A stretch of 64,000 nucleotides of DNA, taken from contig NC_056428.1 in the NCBI RefSeq assembly GCF_905147365.1, forward strand, positions 36,003,001 through 36,067,000. Direction: 5' to 3'. This document shows positions 23,888 through 32,122 of the stretch, one piece after another; the stretch's first letter is position 1, and every line of letters starts with the position of its first letter. Both the position numbers and the translations under genes were made by a program. Origin of the DNA: Aricia agestis. Its lineage: Eukaryota; Arthropoda; Insecta; Lepidoptera; Lycaenidae. The notes under the pieces were generated by a model, which saw nothing but the letters and a program-made list of their open reading frames with translations, was not told the DNA's origin and did no database searches.

Positions 23888-25552
23888 AGAATTGCTCGTT
23901 TAAAGATATAAGATGAGTATTTTTGTATGTTCAAATGAGACAAGTATAGGTTTGAGTTTAGGACTTTAAGGGCTACTCGATAAAGCATTGAAATCGTACT
24001 AAGGTCTTTCGGCCTGATAACGCACTGATTGATATTTTTTCCAATCCTTGCGGGTAACGGGCCAAGAGGCCCGTCATAGATCACAGGGTCTCTCCACCCC
24101 TTCCCGAACTGGTATAGGTGATTGAATTGTTTACTTCATGTGCACAGTCGTTTGTGTAAGTTTTGAGATTTTGTTATTGGTGTTAAATCATTAATAATGC
24201 CTCGGCTAAATAATAGAAAAATGCTTGAATAATCGTTTCAGCAAGAAAGAAATCGTGAAAGTGAACGTTTTGATATAGATAAATCGAAAAATGATATAAA
24301 AAATAACAAATCGCAGCAAAATCCTTACTGGCCTGTTATTTTTTCATAATAAAAAATATTTTATTGTTTCTTGAATAAACGATATTAAAAATTATATGTC
24401 GATATCTTATTTCCCATCACTAAAACTCTCTATAAACCTATAATTCAGTGCGGTATCGGGTTATAAGACCTTACATTTATTTTTGCATGTATCTCTCAAG
24501 TAAATAGTAGGAGTCCAGGGTGAAGCCAGCACCATGAACAACTCATCTACGATTGATATTGATAGATGGATTTCCAAATTTTTAAGTTTTCGAATAGTTA
24601 CAGCCACTTATATTGGTCGATACCTTACTAGGCCAATAATCCCCATACCGCCTCGGCGGAGAGTTTAAGTATAAGGCTAATCGGCCAGTTAACGCACCAT
24701 ATAAAAAACCGTTTGTTTTAGTCCCGCAGCGAACGTAGTTATCAATCTATGTTACTTATAATTTACACATACCTATGATTTCGCCTTCGTAATACATATT
24801 TTAACACCCCAGTAAAACATTGCACTTTCTAGAAGCATCTCTTCTACTTTATATTTTGTTTGAAATCTAAGTTTCAAATACTTTGTTTCAATTGAATGTC
24901 TTTAATTTTTCTGAACCATATCTTTGCACATCGTAGTAATCTTCGCAAATCGATTGCTACCTATCGACTATTTTATCTATTGCGATATTATCCATCGAGT
25001 AAAGCGTTAAAATTATTTTTATCAGGCGAACGGTTAAAGCTGCAATGCTACTGATACCTCTTCTTGGAATCCCGAATATTCTGAACATGATCGACGCCCC
25101 GCTGAATCTCAACAACTGGCAATTCGCTCTGTGGATGTACTCGACTCATTTCCTGATCTCCTACCAGGGAATGTTCATTGCATGCATCTACTGTTTTGCT
25201 AATCGTGAGGTTTGTATCACGTATCGTAATAAGTTTTTAGTACAGACATTCTGACATAATGTTTTTGGTATTACTTAATATAATGTCTCAAATTTAAATA
25301 ATAAATAGATATGGTTTTCGATTTAAACAGGTACAAGACGTGATTGCTCGTACTTGGCGTAACGCTAGGGCTCGACCGACGCCCGGGGTCTTCGTCATAC
25401 CTACTGGTTCTAGAAATGCCCGACCTTCTCGAACTGGCCAAGGACAGAATGGACAAGATGAGAATGCTCAGGAGCCTCGAGCTGCTCAAGATGACCGAAA
25501 CGATCTGAATCCTGATGATAATGAAGCCGAAGATGCTGGAGGAGCCCCGTAA
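9702..25552 (+). CDS. Pdfr: Class B GPCR, likely PDF (pigment-dispersing factor) receptor; 5' exon(s) not found
   Basis: Nine exons join in consistent phase: 9702-9812, 11209-11363, 18210-18313, 18566-18710, 23032-23261, 23351-23420, 23496-23581, 25026-25209 and 25331-25552. They give 434 residues. The ectodomain has five of the six class B cysteines (CNATFDSYLCWPPT, QSCP, YRRCGFHG, GWTNFTPC); the first cysteine, signal peptide and start codon must lie on a missing upstream exon. Seven membrane segments follow, with the family CWYGYN motif before TM5. The end of TM7 (WMYSTHFLISYQGMF, IYCFANREV) and the NMIDAPL loop resemble insect PDF receptors more than DH31 or DH44 receptors, from memory. 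In insects this receptor couples through Gs to cAMP in clock and other neurons, at the plasma membrane. The tail is polar, rich in Asn, Asp, Gln and Arg. Introns total about 14.5 kb. Receptor class is firm; the subtype is inference. Confidence 0.82.
9822..10130. repeat. Lepidopteran dispersed repeat with (TGTC)n
   Basis: Starts TTTTTGACCGACTTAAAAAAA then GGTTATCAATTCGACCCGTA, a sequence recurring at 47428-47480. It ends with (TGTC) repeats at about 10062-10098. It begins within 10 bases of the donor of the first receptor exon. Confidence 0.5.
10651..11021. repeat. Foldback element in receptor intron 1
   Basis: 10651-10774 and 10894-11021 form inverted arms of about 125 bases with scattered mismatches. 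They start AAAACCCCGCCAAACAACTT and end near GTGTCGGGGGACCGC. The 120-base spacer is non-coding. Confidence 0.75.
11209..11363 (+). CDS. Pdfr: PDF receptor-like exon: end of hormone-binding domain
   Basis: The acceptor is TTTCTCAG and the donor CAG|GTATGT. The first two bases complete an Asn codon with the last base of the previous exon. The exon carries FAYRRCGFHGLWLGRR and GWTNFTPCF, giving ectodomain cysteines 5 and 6, then a linker ending in KNSTQ with a possible N-glycosylation sequon NST. It ends in phase 0. Confidence 0.85.
11395..11773. mobile_element. Foldback MITE with TTA target duplication in receptor intron 2
   Basis: The inverted ends GGGTATATACAGACAGACC and its near-complement flank a 379-base unit bordered on both sides by TTA, as in PIF/Harbinger-type MITEs. 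The arms are about 135 bases and rich in TGCAGTT. The element begins 31 bases after the end of exon 2. Confidence 0.65.
11774..13850. other. Receptor intron 2 sequence, no exon seen
   Basis: Contains a degenerate element near 11777-12190 with repeated CGACTAATCGGC and CCGACTATCCGGCC motifs (hAT-like, low confidence), and a tRNA-derived SINE scrap at 12480-12550 (minus, B-box-like GGATTCGATTCCCGG). An isolated ORF at 13111-13386 has no recognisable product. Confidence 0.35.
13852..13980. mobile_element. PIF/Harbinger-like MITE, copy 1
   Basis: Terminal inverted repeats GGGCCTGTTTCACCACTT and AAGTGG(T)AAAACAGGCCC flank about 130 bases, with TTA on each side as target duplication. A close relative lies at 31471-31594. 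Confidence 0.7.
14052..14270 (-). mobile_element. Helitron family B, complete non-autonomous copy
   Basis: Read on the minus strand, it starts TCTTATCTCTTTAAACGAGC and ends with the hairpin ACCGAGTAAAGCTCGGTC then CTAG, inserted between A and T. Length 219 bases. Family members at 23799 and 50429 have the same ends. Confidence 0.75.
14972..15079 (+). repeat. SINE-like repeat, 3' portion (ACTCGTACTTGGCC end)
   Basis: Contains AATGGTACGGAACCTTTCGT and ends with the ...CGCACTTGGCCgattttt signature shared with 15230-15700, 39713-41108 and 47025-47331. Confidence 0.5.
15230..15700 (+). repeat. SINE-like dispersed repeat, near full length
   Basis: From GGTTCTGTACCCAAAGGG through the CTGTCCATCTGTCTGTCCG tract and GGCTGTATCTCAAGAACCG to GACTCGCACTTGGCCG. 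This is a widespread lepidopteran repeat as I recall it; a database search would be needed to name it. Confidence 0.6.
15701..16975. other. Receptor intron 2 sequence, repeats only
   Basis: Holds a C-tract near 15808-15825, a copy of the 7222-7257 repeat at 15896-15932, a palindrome-rich stretch (TCTGATCAGAAATT, 15950-16110), and an imperfect 19-bp hairpin at 16722-16777 (CGAAGGTCACACCCCATCA). No exon seen. Confidence 0.4.
16980..17041. repeat. (GGTGGTAAT)n minisatellite
   Basis: Six to seven tandem copies of a 9-base unit, nearly perfect. Confidence 0.9.
17777..17854. repeat. (TA)n microsatellite
   Basis: About 78 bases of uninterrupted TA in receptor intron 2. ORFs on both strands here are artefacts of the repeat. 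Confidence 0.95.
18210..18313 (+). CDS. Pdfr: PDF receptor-like exon: TM1
   Basis: The exon is flanked by TTGTTTCAG and CAG|GTAAGT. It begins SKYDIAQITRLIELSGFF, followed by a hydrophobic stretch ending SLGIFSKF. The spacing fits TM1 of a class B receptor. It ends with two bases of an Arg codon that the next exon completes. Confidence 0.85.
18345..18492. repeat. Foldback element in receptor intron 3
   Basis: 18345-18408 and 18425-18492 are inverted (TTTTACGATGTTTCGCTTAA against its near complement) around a 16-base loop. It fills most of the 252-base intron between TM1 and TM2 exons. Confidence 0.75.
18566..18710 (+). CDS. Pdfr: PDF receptor-like exon: TM2 and first extracellular loop
   Basis: The acceptor is TTCTTCCAG and the donor GAG|GTATAT. 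The exon reads VLRNQRTLIHKCMFW, matching the class B consensus LRNxRTxIHxN before TM2, then LVRIFIYLDQMYFRG. The YLDQ motif is typical of the PDF and DH31 receptor group. Ends in phase 0. Confidence 0.86.
18871..20140. mobile_element. piggyBac-like non-autonomous element in receptor intron 4
   Basis: Flanked by TTAA on both sides (18867-18870 and 20141-20144). The ends are inverted: CACTGCAGTACAC, 13 bases perfect. TTAA duplication is the hallmark of piggyBac transposons. No transposase ORF is present in the 1270 bases. Three palindromic blocks of the type CTACCATGGTAG occur at about 18891, 19059 and 20080. Confidence 0.75.
20145..21880. other. Receptor intron 4 sequence, no exon seen
   Basis: A G+C-rich block at 20590-20660 (GGCGTGGGCGG and its complement) looks like the end of a DNA transposon but no partner end was found. 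The rest is A+T-rich with no recognisable feature. Confidence 0.35.
21882..22150 (+). pseudogene. Ty1/copia-type integrase fragment
   Basis: The frame reads MDKARTILIDSGMKKEFWGE, then YAAYETNRNPVTGRDKTPSE and NFKIFGCIAHNYIPKKRK. This is the C-terminal part of the copia integrase core (MLxxxxLPKxFWAEAVxxAxYxxNRxPxxxxxxxTPxExWxGxKPxxxxxxxFGCxA). A one-base shift just upstream breaks the frame (ACGAACATTGATG), and sequence past 22130 is degenerate. No LTRs were found. Confidence 0.8.
22289..22629 (-). repeat. Poly(A)-tailed retroposon family R, copy 1
   Basis: On the minus strand it runs from CACGTGGGAGAGCCATGCTT through a palindromic CAGCGCTTGCGCTGTTTC-type block, a variable (CCCTTCC)-rich tract, and GGCGACGGAAGTTGCTTTCC to an A-tail. 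Near-full copies occur at 33790, 34265, 41564 and 53461. Long antisense ORFs in it are not genes. Confidence 0.7.
23032..23261 (+). CDS. Pdfr: PDF receptor-like exon: TM3 and TM4
   Basis: The acceptor is TTATTTTCAG and the donor AAAT|GTAAGA. It carries NNICIICYCVLEYIITATII, WHFIEGVCLFEYV (class B TM3 motif FxEGxYL), and TM4 with FLFGWGIPALITLAWAL. The cysteine near its start would pair with the one at the start of the next exon. Ends in phase 2. Confidence 0.87.
23351..23420 (+). CDS. Pdfr: PDF receptor-like exon: ECL2 and start of TM5
   Basis: A 70-base exon between CTTCAGCAG and GTG|GTGAGT. It reads CWYGYNFLPTYWICQLPRF. CW in extracellular loop 2 is near-invariant in class B receptors, the cysteine bonding to TM3. 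The intron before it is only 89 bases. Ends in phase 0. Confidence 0.86.
23496..23581 (+). CDS. Pdfr: PDF receptor-like exon: TM5 and start of loop 3
   Basis: Flanked by TTTCGACAG and CAG|GTATAT. It reads INFFFLIGVMRTIIQKL, completing TM5, then NIATNTELERCR leading into intracellular loop 3. The preceding intron is 75 bases. Ends in phase 2 within an Arg codon. Confidence 0.83.
23799..23913 (-). mobile_element. Helitron family B, short copy with (TA)n
   Basis: Same ends as the copy at 14052: CTAG at 23799 with its hairpin and TCTTATATCTTTAAACGAGC on the minus strand, between A and T. The middle is replaced by a (TA) tract of about 38 bases. Confidence 0.7.
23914..25025. other. Receptor intron 7 sequence, no exon seen
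   Basis: A+T-rich. Includes short scraps of repeat (for example CCCTTCCCGAACTGG near 24100 and CCATACCGCCTCGGCGG near 24645). Nothing coding was supported. Confidence 0.35.
25026..25209 (+). CDS. Pdfr: PDF receptor-like exon: TM6 and TM7
   Basis: The acceptor is TTTTATCAG and the donor GAG|GTTTGT. It carries RTVKAAMLLIPLLGIPNIL (class B TM6 with the LxPLLG motif), the extracellular NMIDAPLNLNNW loop, and TM7 with THFLISYQGMFIACIYCFAN. The final REV is the start of helix 8. Ends in phase 0. Confidence 0.87.
25331..25552 (+). CDS. Pdfr: PDF receptor-like last exon: cytoplasmic tail
   Basis: After AAACAG the frame reads VQDVIARTWRNARARPTPG, then a low-complexity polar tail (Gln, Asn, Asp, Glu, Arg) to GGAP and TAA at 25550-25552. 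That TAA lies inside CC|GTAAGT, a near-perfect donor. If spliced there, the frame would leave in phase 2. An AATAAA at 25836 supports ending at the TAA. Confidence 0.75.
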   Translation, partial: VQDVIARTWRNARARPTPGVFVIPTGSRNARPSRTGQGQNGQDENAQEPRAAQDDRNDLNPDDNEAEDAGGAP

Positions 25553-25835
25553 GTTTTTGTCTACAAATCGACCAACGACGCGAAATGCACTGATACTCGT
25601 ATTTTTACGAAAGTAAAAATATTTTGTCAAAATGTTAAGTAAGTACCTTTAATAGGATTCTGCCTCTTAAATTTTGCTGTTCTTAGACAAGATTTGACGA
25701 TATAACAAAATATTTAATGCAGTGGTTATCCGTTCCGTTCCGTTTTATGGTTCCGTAGTCAACCAAATTTTGTTGATTACAGAAACCTAAAACAGAACCC
25801 TAACGAGATGTTTTTTTTTTGTATATTGATAGTTT

Positions 25836-25841
25836 AATAAA
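25836..25841 (+). promoter_or_regulatory. Pdfr: Poly(A) signal AATAAA
   Basis: AATAAA lies 284 bases after the receptor stop codon and before the candidate extra exon at 25899, so it would serve the unspliced C-terminal form. Confidence 0.4.
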
Positions 25842-25898
25842 TCTATCTATATAATTTAAGAGTAACATTGTCCTACAAATAGAACAATCCATTTTCAG

Positions 25899-25920
25899 GA
25901 CCATCAAATCGAAATATTAA
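25899..25920 (+). CDS. Pdfr: Possible alternative last mini-exon of the receptor
   Basis: If the GTAAGT at 25549 is used as a donor, the acceptor ATTTTCAG ending at 25898 joins in the right phase. It would add TIKSKY and a stop (TAA at 25918-25920) after GGAP. The acceptor has only a short pyrimidine tract, and the exon is too short to judge by coding content. Confidence 0.2.
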
Positions 25921-26855
25921 ATCCTTTCTATCTCTGTTAGCTACCACTTTCGAGAATTTTTGCAGAGGAAATTGTTGTTCATCTTATCAAAATGAAGCTA
26001 CTCACGAAAAATTAGCTTGATAGTAATTAAAAAAGAGATTGTTCTAGGGAACCCGAACTAGGGGAGTCTAGTAATTTTATCAAATTTATTTTTGTTACTT
26101 TTTTGTTTTGTATACCTTAATTATTTTATAAGTACTTAGATGAACTAGAAATATTATATTAATATTATTGCACTAGCGAAGACTACTACTAAGGAAAACG
26201 CAACAGCGATTTTTTTTATTTTTGCGATGTATTAATATGTATTTACAATGCGAATGAGTAATTTGTGCTTATTTAATATGCCGCATTTTGTGAAAGTCAA
26301 GGTACTGCTACGCAATATTGCAACGCTAAACGCGAAAATTGTGTGAAAGTTATTATTTTGTTACAGATAAAGGGGTAACTCTCGTACTACTTCGTAATAC
26401 TGCAGATGACTAGGCTTCAACTATGGACGCCGGCTTATTGTTGAAAAAACTATATACCTAGTTTTATAGAAAGTATTGTACTGGTAGTGTATAGTATAGT
26501 CTGATAGATTATGCTGAGGACAATCTATCAGACGATACTGCACTCTATATAAAAAGTACTTATTTAAAGTTAGTGTCCGACCGAAACTGATTTTTCAGCC
26601 GAAACCGAAGCCGAAACCGAACTTTCGGCCTTACTCTCAGTTTAGGCCGAAACCGAAACCGAAACTTGGTAAAACATTTAAAAATTACGATTATTTACTG
26701 AAATTTATTGTTTTTTAATATAAATTAACTTTTTAAACTAAAGAAAAAGTACCACATTGATCTTTTTACTTTAAATAAATATTATTAATCTTAGACTCGA
26801 ATAGGTTCCCTAGAAACTTTTTTTACTATATTCCGTTTTTTATACGATTCCAAGT

Positions 26856-27390
26856 AGGTGCGATTTCACCAAAGAATTGAACGCGCTTAGCGCACACTCA
26901 ACCGGTTCTAAACGTATAAACACACTCAATTGCATTTCACCAGCATAAACTAAACTCGTTCCCAGCAAATCCGATTTTTATCTTCTAAACGCCAAATATT
27001 CGAGTTTTAACTTCATAAAACACATTTAGGTCCTGTCAGTGTAGTGTCATGACAGACTGAAAAACATAAACGAAAAAATTTTAATATGATAGTTTTCGCA
27101 GATGCGTTTCGTTAGCTTATTAATCGTTTCTTGCTCTTTTGTTAATAAAAAAACGTGACAAGGCTCCAAGACGATAAAACTTAAAAACATATAAAAATCA
27201 TCGCGTGACGTAACGTAAACTTAGATTCATTAATCGCGATTAAAAGAAGAATGTAAAATCTATTTGAAACAAAACGAGATTTACGTCGCCATATAAATGG
27301 GTTCATTGTTCAATGAGAATTTAGTTTAATCGAAACTGAATTTAGTTTAATAGAAAAAACGAAGTTGTAAGTGTGATTGGTGAAATTCCC
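26856..27390. mobile_element. Nested MITE with AGGTGCGATTTCACC ends, copy 1
   Basis: Left end AGGTGCGATTTCACCAAAG and right end TTGGTGAAATTCCC are inverted. It sits inside the hAT element. Internal words such as AAACAAAACGAGATTTACG recur in copy 2 and, inverted, at the window end. Confidence 0.6.
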
Positions 27391-27458
27391 GTTAATGTAT
27401 TACAACGAAGGATTACCCTAAGAAACAAGAGCAGAAGCTATTTCAAGTTATTTTATTT

Positions 27459-27930
27459 AGGTGCGATTTCACCCAAGAAATAGAACGCGCTTAATGTACA
27501 CTAAATCGGTTCTAAACGTATAAACGCGTTTATAACACCAAATTGCATTTCACCAACATAACGTTCACAGCAAATTCAAGTTTTATCTTCAAAACATCCA
27601 ATGTTGTGTGTTACACTTCATAAAAGCCGTTAAAGTCCTGACTTCTGTCAGTGTAGTATCATGGCGAATCGAAAACCATAGGGGAAAAAATGTCAAGATG
27701 AAACTTTAATTGATAGATGCGTTTGGGTAGTTTATGTATCGTTTCTTGCTTTTTTGTTGATAAAATAACGACACAATGATAAAATAATGTAAAATCATCG
27801 TGTGTGTGACGTACATAAACTTAGATTTATTAATCGTGATTAAGAGAACACTATAAAATCCATTTAAAACAAAACGAGTTTTACATCCCTGTAGGAACGC
27901 GTTTAATGAGAACTAAGTTTTATAAAACTA
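27459..27930. mobile_element. Nested MITE with AGGTGCGATTTCACC end, copy 2 (truncated)
   Basis: A second, direct copy starting AGGTGCGATTTCACCC 69 bases after the first. The right terminal repeat was not found, so the end is approximate. Confidence 0.5.
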
Positions 27931-28643
27931 GACATTAACGACGTAATACTGGAACACAATCAATTGCAGTATATTATTTTTATGGGAAACAGATACGACC
28001 GCGGTCGAAGTTCAAAACAAAATTACTAAGGTAGCAGTTGACGTCACATTTTTTTTTGCCCCAGCAGGCGTTTTGCCACTAAACCTGAAAAATATGCTAA
28101 GGGCCGTAAGAGTGAAGCTTACGGGGAAGTGGGCTAGATAAGATTCTAGCAGGGAAGGAACGGTCTAAGAGATTGCGTGTCCATAGTTAAAAGTTAATTT
28201 TAAATAATATTTAAATATCACTCGAGTTAAAAGGAAAAGAGTGAGGCCAGATAATTTACTACATAGATCTCATCTCTCTGCGTTTGTCTTAGAAATAAAA
28301 TTCAATAATATAATTTCGATAACAATAAGTTTTGATAATTTAATGAAAATAAAACGAAGTGCTAATTTTTGATTTGGGATTAATCTGGAAAACATAATCC
28401 CAAAACACGATTAAATAGATGGTGGCGAACTGAGCCGGGGCCTCGCTGGCAAGCAAGCACGAGTTAACTGCAAAATTTACTGAACGACGCATAAGTTTCG
28501 GCAGGGCCGAAAGTTTCGGTTATATTTTGTCCGAAACCGAAAGTAAGGCTAAACTAGACTTTTTGGCCGAAACTAGATTTTATGGCCAAAACTGGCCGAA
28601 ACCGAAACCGAAACCGAAAGTTCGGTCGGTCACTATTTAAAGT

Positions 28644-29083
28644 GTAATAGAAAATTAAAAATACATATTATTATAACAATTCGCATAAAAATAAATAAAA
28701 AAAAAACTCTTAGGGTTGACATATATTTAATGTTGTTTAAAGCAAAAGCTTAATGAAAGATACAAAAATATAAAAAGTTTTAAAAACTTTTTTATAAAAG
28801 TATGTAGTACAAATCATTGATCCAGCCTATATGAGACAAATAATGAATATAACATTTTCATAAATAAGGAGGTTTATACTTGTTAGTAAAATGTGAGAAA
28901 AGCTATAAAAATACCAAAAAAATATATACATAATATATCTGTAGCAAAATCGTTTAATAATGAGATGTTATGTAATAAGGTAGTTAACATTGATGTTTAA
29001 TCTCTGTGGTTCATATTTTGTAGGTAGTAGGTACTTAGGAAGCGACGAACTACCAACATCTGTTGGACAGCAAGACCATTTCG
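28644..29083. other. No feature seen
   Basis: A+T-rich spacer containing the presumed 3' flank of the candidate minus-strand exon, including ATTAAA (minus) near 28995. Confidence 0.35.
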
Positions 29084-29170
29084 CTAATCTTTGTGTTTAA
29101 GGGAATTTCGGAAGATTCCAGTTCGGTCGATTTTTGGTTTCTTCTTTGGCAAGCCTTTAATTCGAATGGT
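29084..29170 (-). CDS. Candidate terminal exon of an unrecognised minus-strand gene
   Basis: On the minus strand, a good acceptor (a T-rich tract then TTTTCAG) precedes 28 residues, starting TIRIKGLPKKKPKIDRTGIF and ending SLKHKD, then a TAG. An ATTAAA lies roughly 90 bases further on. The peptide is basic and resembles real coding sequence. A second reading frame is also open across it, and no family was recognised. Confidence 0.3.
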   Translation of the reverse strand, partial: TIRIKGLPKKKPKIDRTGIFRNSLKHKD

Positions 29171-29242
29171 CTGAAAACTGTAATAATAATATAATTGTAA
29201 AATATTGAATTATAAGGACAATAGTAACAAATTCTATATCAC

Positions 29243-29289
29243 CATTCGCTTTCTAGAAAATTCGGCCACACTTTCAGCTTCAGCCGTGG
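29243..29289 (-). CDS. Candidate penultimate exon, same unrecognised gene
   Basis: A 47-base stretch reads TAEAESVAEFSRKRM after two leading bases, between an AAAG acceptor and an ATG|GTGATA donor. It joins in frame to the exon at 29084-29170 across a 72-base intron, a normal insect size. The donor is non-ideal and no further upstream exon was found. Confidence 0.22.
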
Positions 29290-29484
29290 CTTTAACGAAA
29301 GCCGAATATATTTTTTTTTAAGATAAGAAGAAGCCTAAACTTTGGTTGAACAAGATTACTGAATTATTTAAATTAAATAACCGTGCTGTAGACACTTATT
29401 GAAATATATTATTATTATATTAATTTATTTACCCTACATAAAGAGAAAACTTTTGTTGATTGTACCGTCCAAGAAAATAATTCA

Positions 29485-29615
29485 CAGGCAGTTGACGGAC
29501 CCTCGTCATTTGGTTAGATTATCTAAATTCAATATTAGTCATGAACTTGCAAGTGAGCTGGACATAACGCTACCAAATTACGTAGGTCCGCAATCTGCCT
29601 ATGAATCAACTTCTC
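29485..29615. repeat. GGCAGTTGACGGACC family, copy 2
   Basis: Left end ATTCACAGGCAGTTGACGG and right end GTCCGCAATCTGCCTATGAA are inverted. Related copies are at about 30187-30315 and 30918-31072. The overlapping ORF at 29399-29677 is explained by this repeat. Confidence 0.5.
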
Positions 29616-29678
29616 TGATAGTGCAAAACAGATACAGTACAAAGTTAACCACAGGGCTAGTAGATAAAAAAATCTAAA

Positions 29679-30041
29679 GTTGGGTTGCACCAACTAACTT
29701 TAACTATAACTGTAACTTTAACTATAACTACAGTGCAAAATATCAAATCTTTGGTTAAAGTTAAATATGGAGTCCAAGGACGCCATATTTAACTTGCGCT
29801 CATATCTGAAAATTTACTATGTTTTACAGTGTTATATTTTTCCTGTCGATTTTTACGGATAATACAATTTTTATACCCTCAATCCCGTTACCTGTAGCTT
29901 CAATTTAAAAAAATAAACGCAATAGACATCTGTGAATTTCTCCGGTTAAAGTTAAGGTTAAAATGAAAGCTCAAGGACTAAGCTTTAACTACAACCATAA
30001 CTTTAACTTCAACTTTAACCACGCCTCTGGTGCAACCCAAC
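29679..30041. mobile_element. MITE with GTTGGGTTGCACCA ends
   Basis: The 14-base inverted ends are perfect. Sub-terminal arrays of AACTTTAACT(A/T)TAACT face inward from both sides. About 363 bases, no ORF. Confidence 0.65.
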
Positions 30042-30186
30042 CTACGATAGTATATTAATTAACCTTATCTATATCATGATATACCTATAGTACCTACTTA
30101 ATAAATGAATCTATATTATTTGTGAATTTAACGTGTTGTCTTTAGAGTAATATAGGTACAATTTTAAATGTACCATCGAGGTAATT

Positions 30187-31072
30187 GATTCCTAGTCAGT
30201 TGACAGACCAACGTCATTTGGTCGGATCATGTTAATTCAATGTTAATTGTGATCTGTCGTCTGAGTTTCACATAACTCGACCAAATTACTTAGGTCCGCC
30301 ATCTGCTTAGGAACCATTTTTTCTGATAATACCTAATTTCTGTTCTGTTCAAGTTTCATTCTTGTTATTATATTATTTAAAAAGTAAAGTTTTTGTTAAA
30401 ATGTTATATTTACGTATATATTTAATTTTACATTAAAATTTTTAAGAAGAATCTACGTAAGTATATAGTCTACACTAATATTATAAAGAGGAAAGATTTG
30501 ATTTTTTGTTTGTTTGTTTGTTTGAAATGAATAGGCTCCGAATTCTTTAGATAAGTTTACTAATATTTTTTCTATTGATTAGATTAAATAATTATATATT
30601 TGTACTTACCAAAATATTTTTAATCTCTTTCTTCTACTATTTATTACTTACTTTTATTAAGGTTGTATTTTTACAATAAGCATGACAGTATTATTTCTAA
30701 TTTTTTATTTAGGTAAATAAATATTAATTTCTAAATAAATATCTAGTTATTATAACATGCATTTTGTTACTTTGTGCCAAATTTTGCAGCCAAAGCTTTA
30801 TATTTTGTATAATAATAATAATTAATGTGTCGATAAATGGAATAAAGTCAATGGTATCAATAATAATAATTTGTTTTATTTTATTGTACCATGTTGTACC
30901 TACTATCAAGAAATTGACTTATAGACAGAAGGCTAGGCCTACGTTATTTAGTCGTGTTATATCAATCTCAGTTGACAGATCACGAACAGTACTAAATTAT
31001 CTTAGCCTATATATTATGTCTATGTCATAACCCGACCAATTGAAGTAGGTCCGTCATCTGCCTATGAATCAA
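30187..31072. repeat. Two further GGCAGTTGACGGACC copies and a Helitron 5' end
   Basis: Copy at 30187-30315 (CAGTTGACAGACC...GGTCCGCCATCTGC) and copy at about 30918-31072 (CAGTTGACAGATC...GGTCCGTCATCTGCC). Between them, 30469 begins TCTACACTAATATTATAAAG, the 5' end of a family A Helitron truncated near 30600. Confidence 0.45.
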
Positions 31073-31470
31073 TATGTTCCTCGTCCGAATATCCACCTGA
31101 AGATAAGAGTTCCTGTGTTGTGTCAAGTTTTGATGCTTAAATAGTAACTGCTTTTGTTAACAAAATATGACATGAAACACTTTTGGAAAAAAAGCCTGCG
31201 GCGGCCAGACTTTCTCGCTTTTAGAAAAGCTAAAAAATTATCTGTTTGTGACCTTTAAAGAGGTAAAAACTACCAGCAGCTATGGAGTTTTGGTCGCAGT
31301 TACTTAGGGAGGTTTCCAGTTCTGAAAGTCTATCTGACCTTCCAGAAGGAGTAAAGCTCAATTTTTAGCTTATATTCTTCGCGGTAAGAGGAGGGATCTC
31401 GTCTTCCAGTGCCGGACATTTTTGACAGGTGCTTCTCACTGCCAGACACCCTTTACGTCTAATACTTTAA

Positions 31471-31594
31471 GGCCCTGTTTCACCTGATAAGGCTATCCAC
31501 GAATTAACTTGACAGAGCAAGTATGGAGAATCTGTCAAAAATGTTGTGAATAGCCTATTAGGCACTTTATCAGAAAGTGGTGAAACAGGCCTTA
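31471..31594. mobile_element. PIF/Harbinger-like MITE, copy 2
   Basis: Ends GGCCCTGTTTCACC and GTGGTGAAACAGGCC; body nearly identical to 13852-13980 (for example GTTGTGAATAGCCTATTAGG). TTA/TAA borders it. Confidence 0.65.
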
Positions 31595-32122
31595 AGGAAG
31601 TTTCTCCGATTTCCTATCAAAAGAAATTGTTTTTCAAGCTTCAAAACTTGACACGACCTTATAAGTTACCGCCGCACCGACCTCCATAACGCGTACTTGT
31701 ATAATGGAGGTCAGTGTATCGCCGACACGACAAGCCTTTCGCTACACACAATTACGCTACAACAGCTTGCGTTAAGATCTAACTACCAGACCGTCAGACG
31801 TTATGTTGGTAGAACGCCCAAGTAGCAAAGCCCGGGCTCCCTGAGCCCATAGGCTGTGGCTGAAAGATCGGGGATATCAATCTTATTGCGTCCGTTATCC
31901 GTCTCCTCTTTGCGTCCGTCGCCTCTTAACGAGTGCTCGACTGAAGGTCGCCCGCAAGAACAAACTGTGAATGTGATTCTCTGGCATGAGTAAGGAACCG
32001 ATATGTTAAACAGCCTCCAATGTGTTTCTGGAGTCGTATATTACGATGATCTCTTTCAAACGTTTTTTTCATAAATACTATTGGAAACAATCCAACACAA
32101 GTTTGTCAGTTTAAGTCTTTAT
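31595..32122. other. No gene seen; repeat scraps
   Basis: Moderately G+C-rich sequence (31650-31990) without an intact frame. GACCTCCATAACGCG and its inverse AATGGAGGTCAGTG form a weak hairpin near 31680-31715. It may be old LINE sequence. Confidence 0.3.

Larger units (their letters stand above)
26571..28635. mobile_element. hAT-type element with perfect 8-bp target duplication
   Basis: TTTAAAGT flanks both sides (26563-26570 and 28636-28643). The ends are inverted TAGTG(T/A)CCGACCGAA, with subterminal arrays of CCGAAACCGAAACC on both sides, as in hAT elements. The 2065-base body has no transposase; it contains two nested copies of another element (26856-27390 and 27459-27930). Confidence 0.8.
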
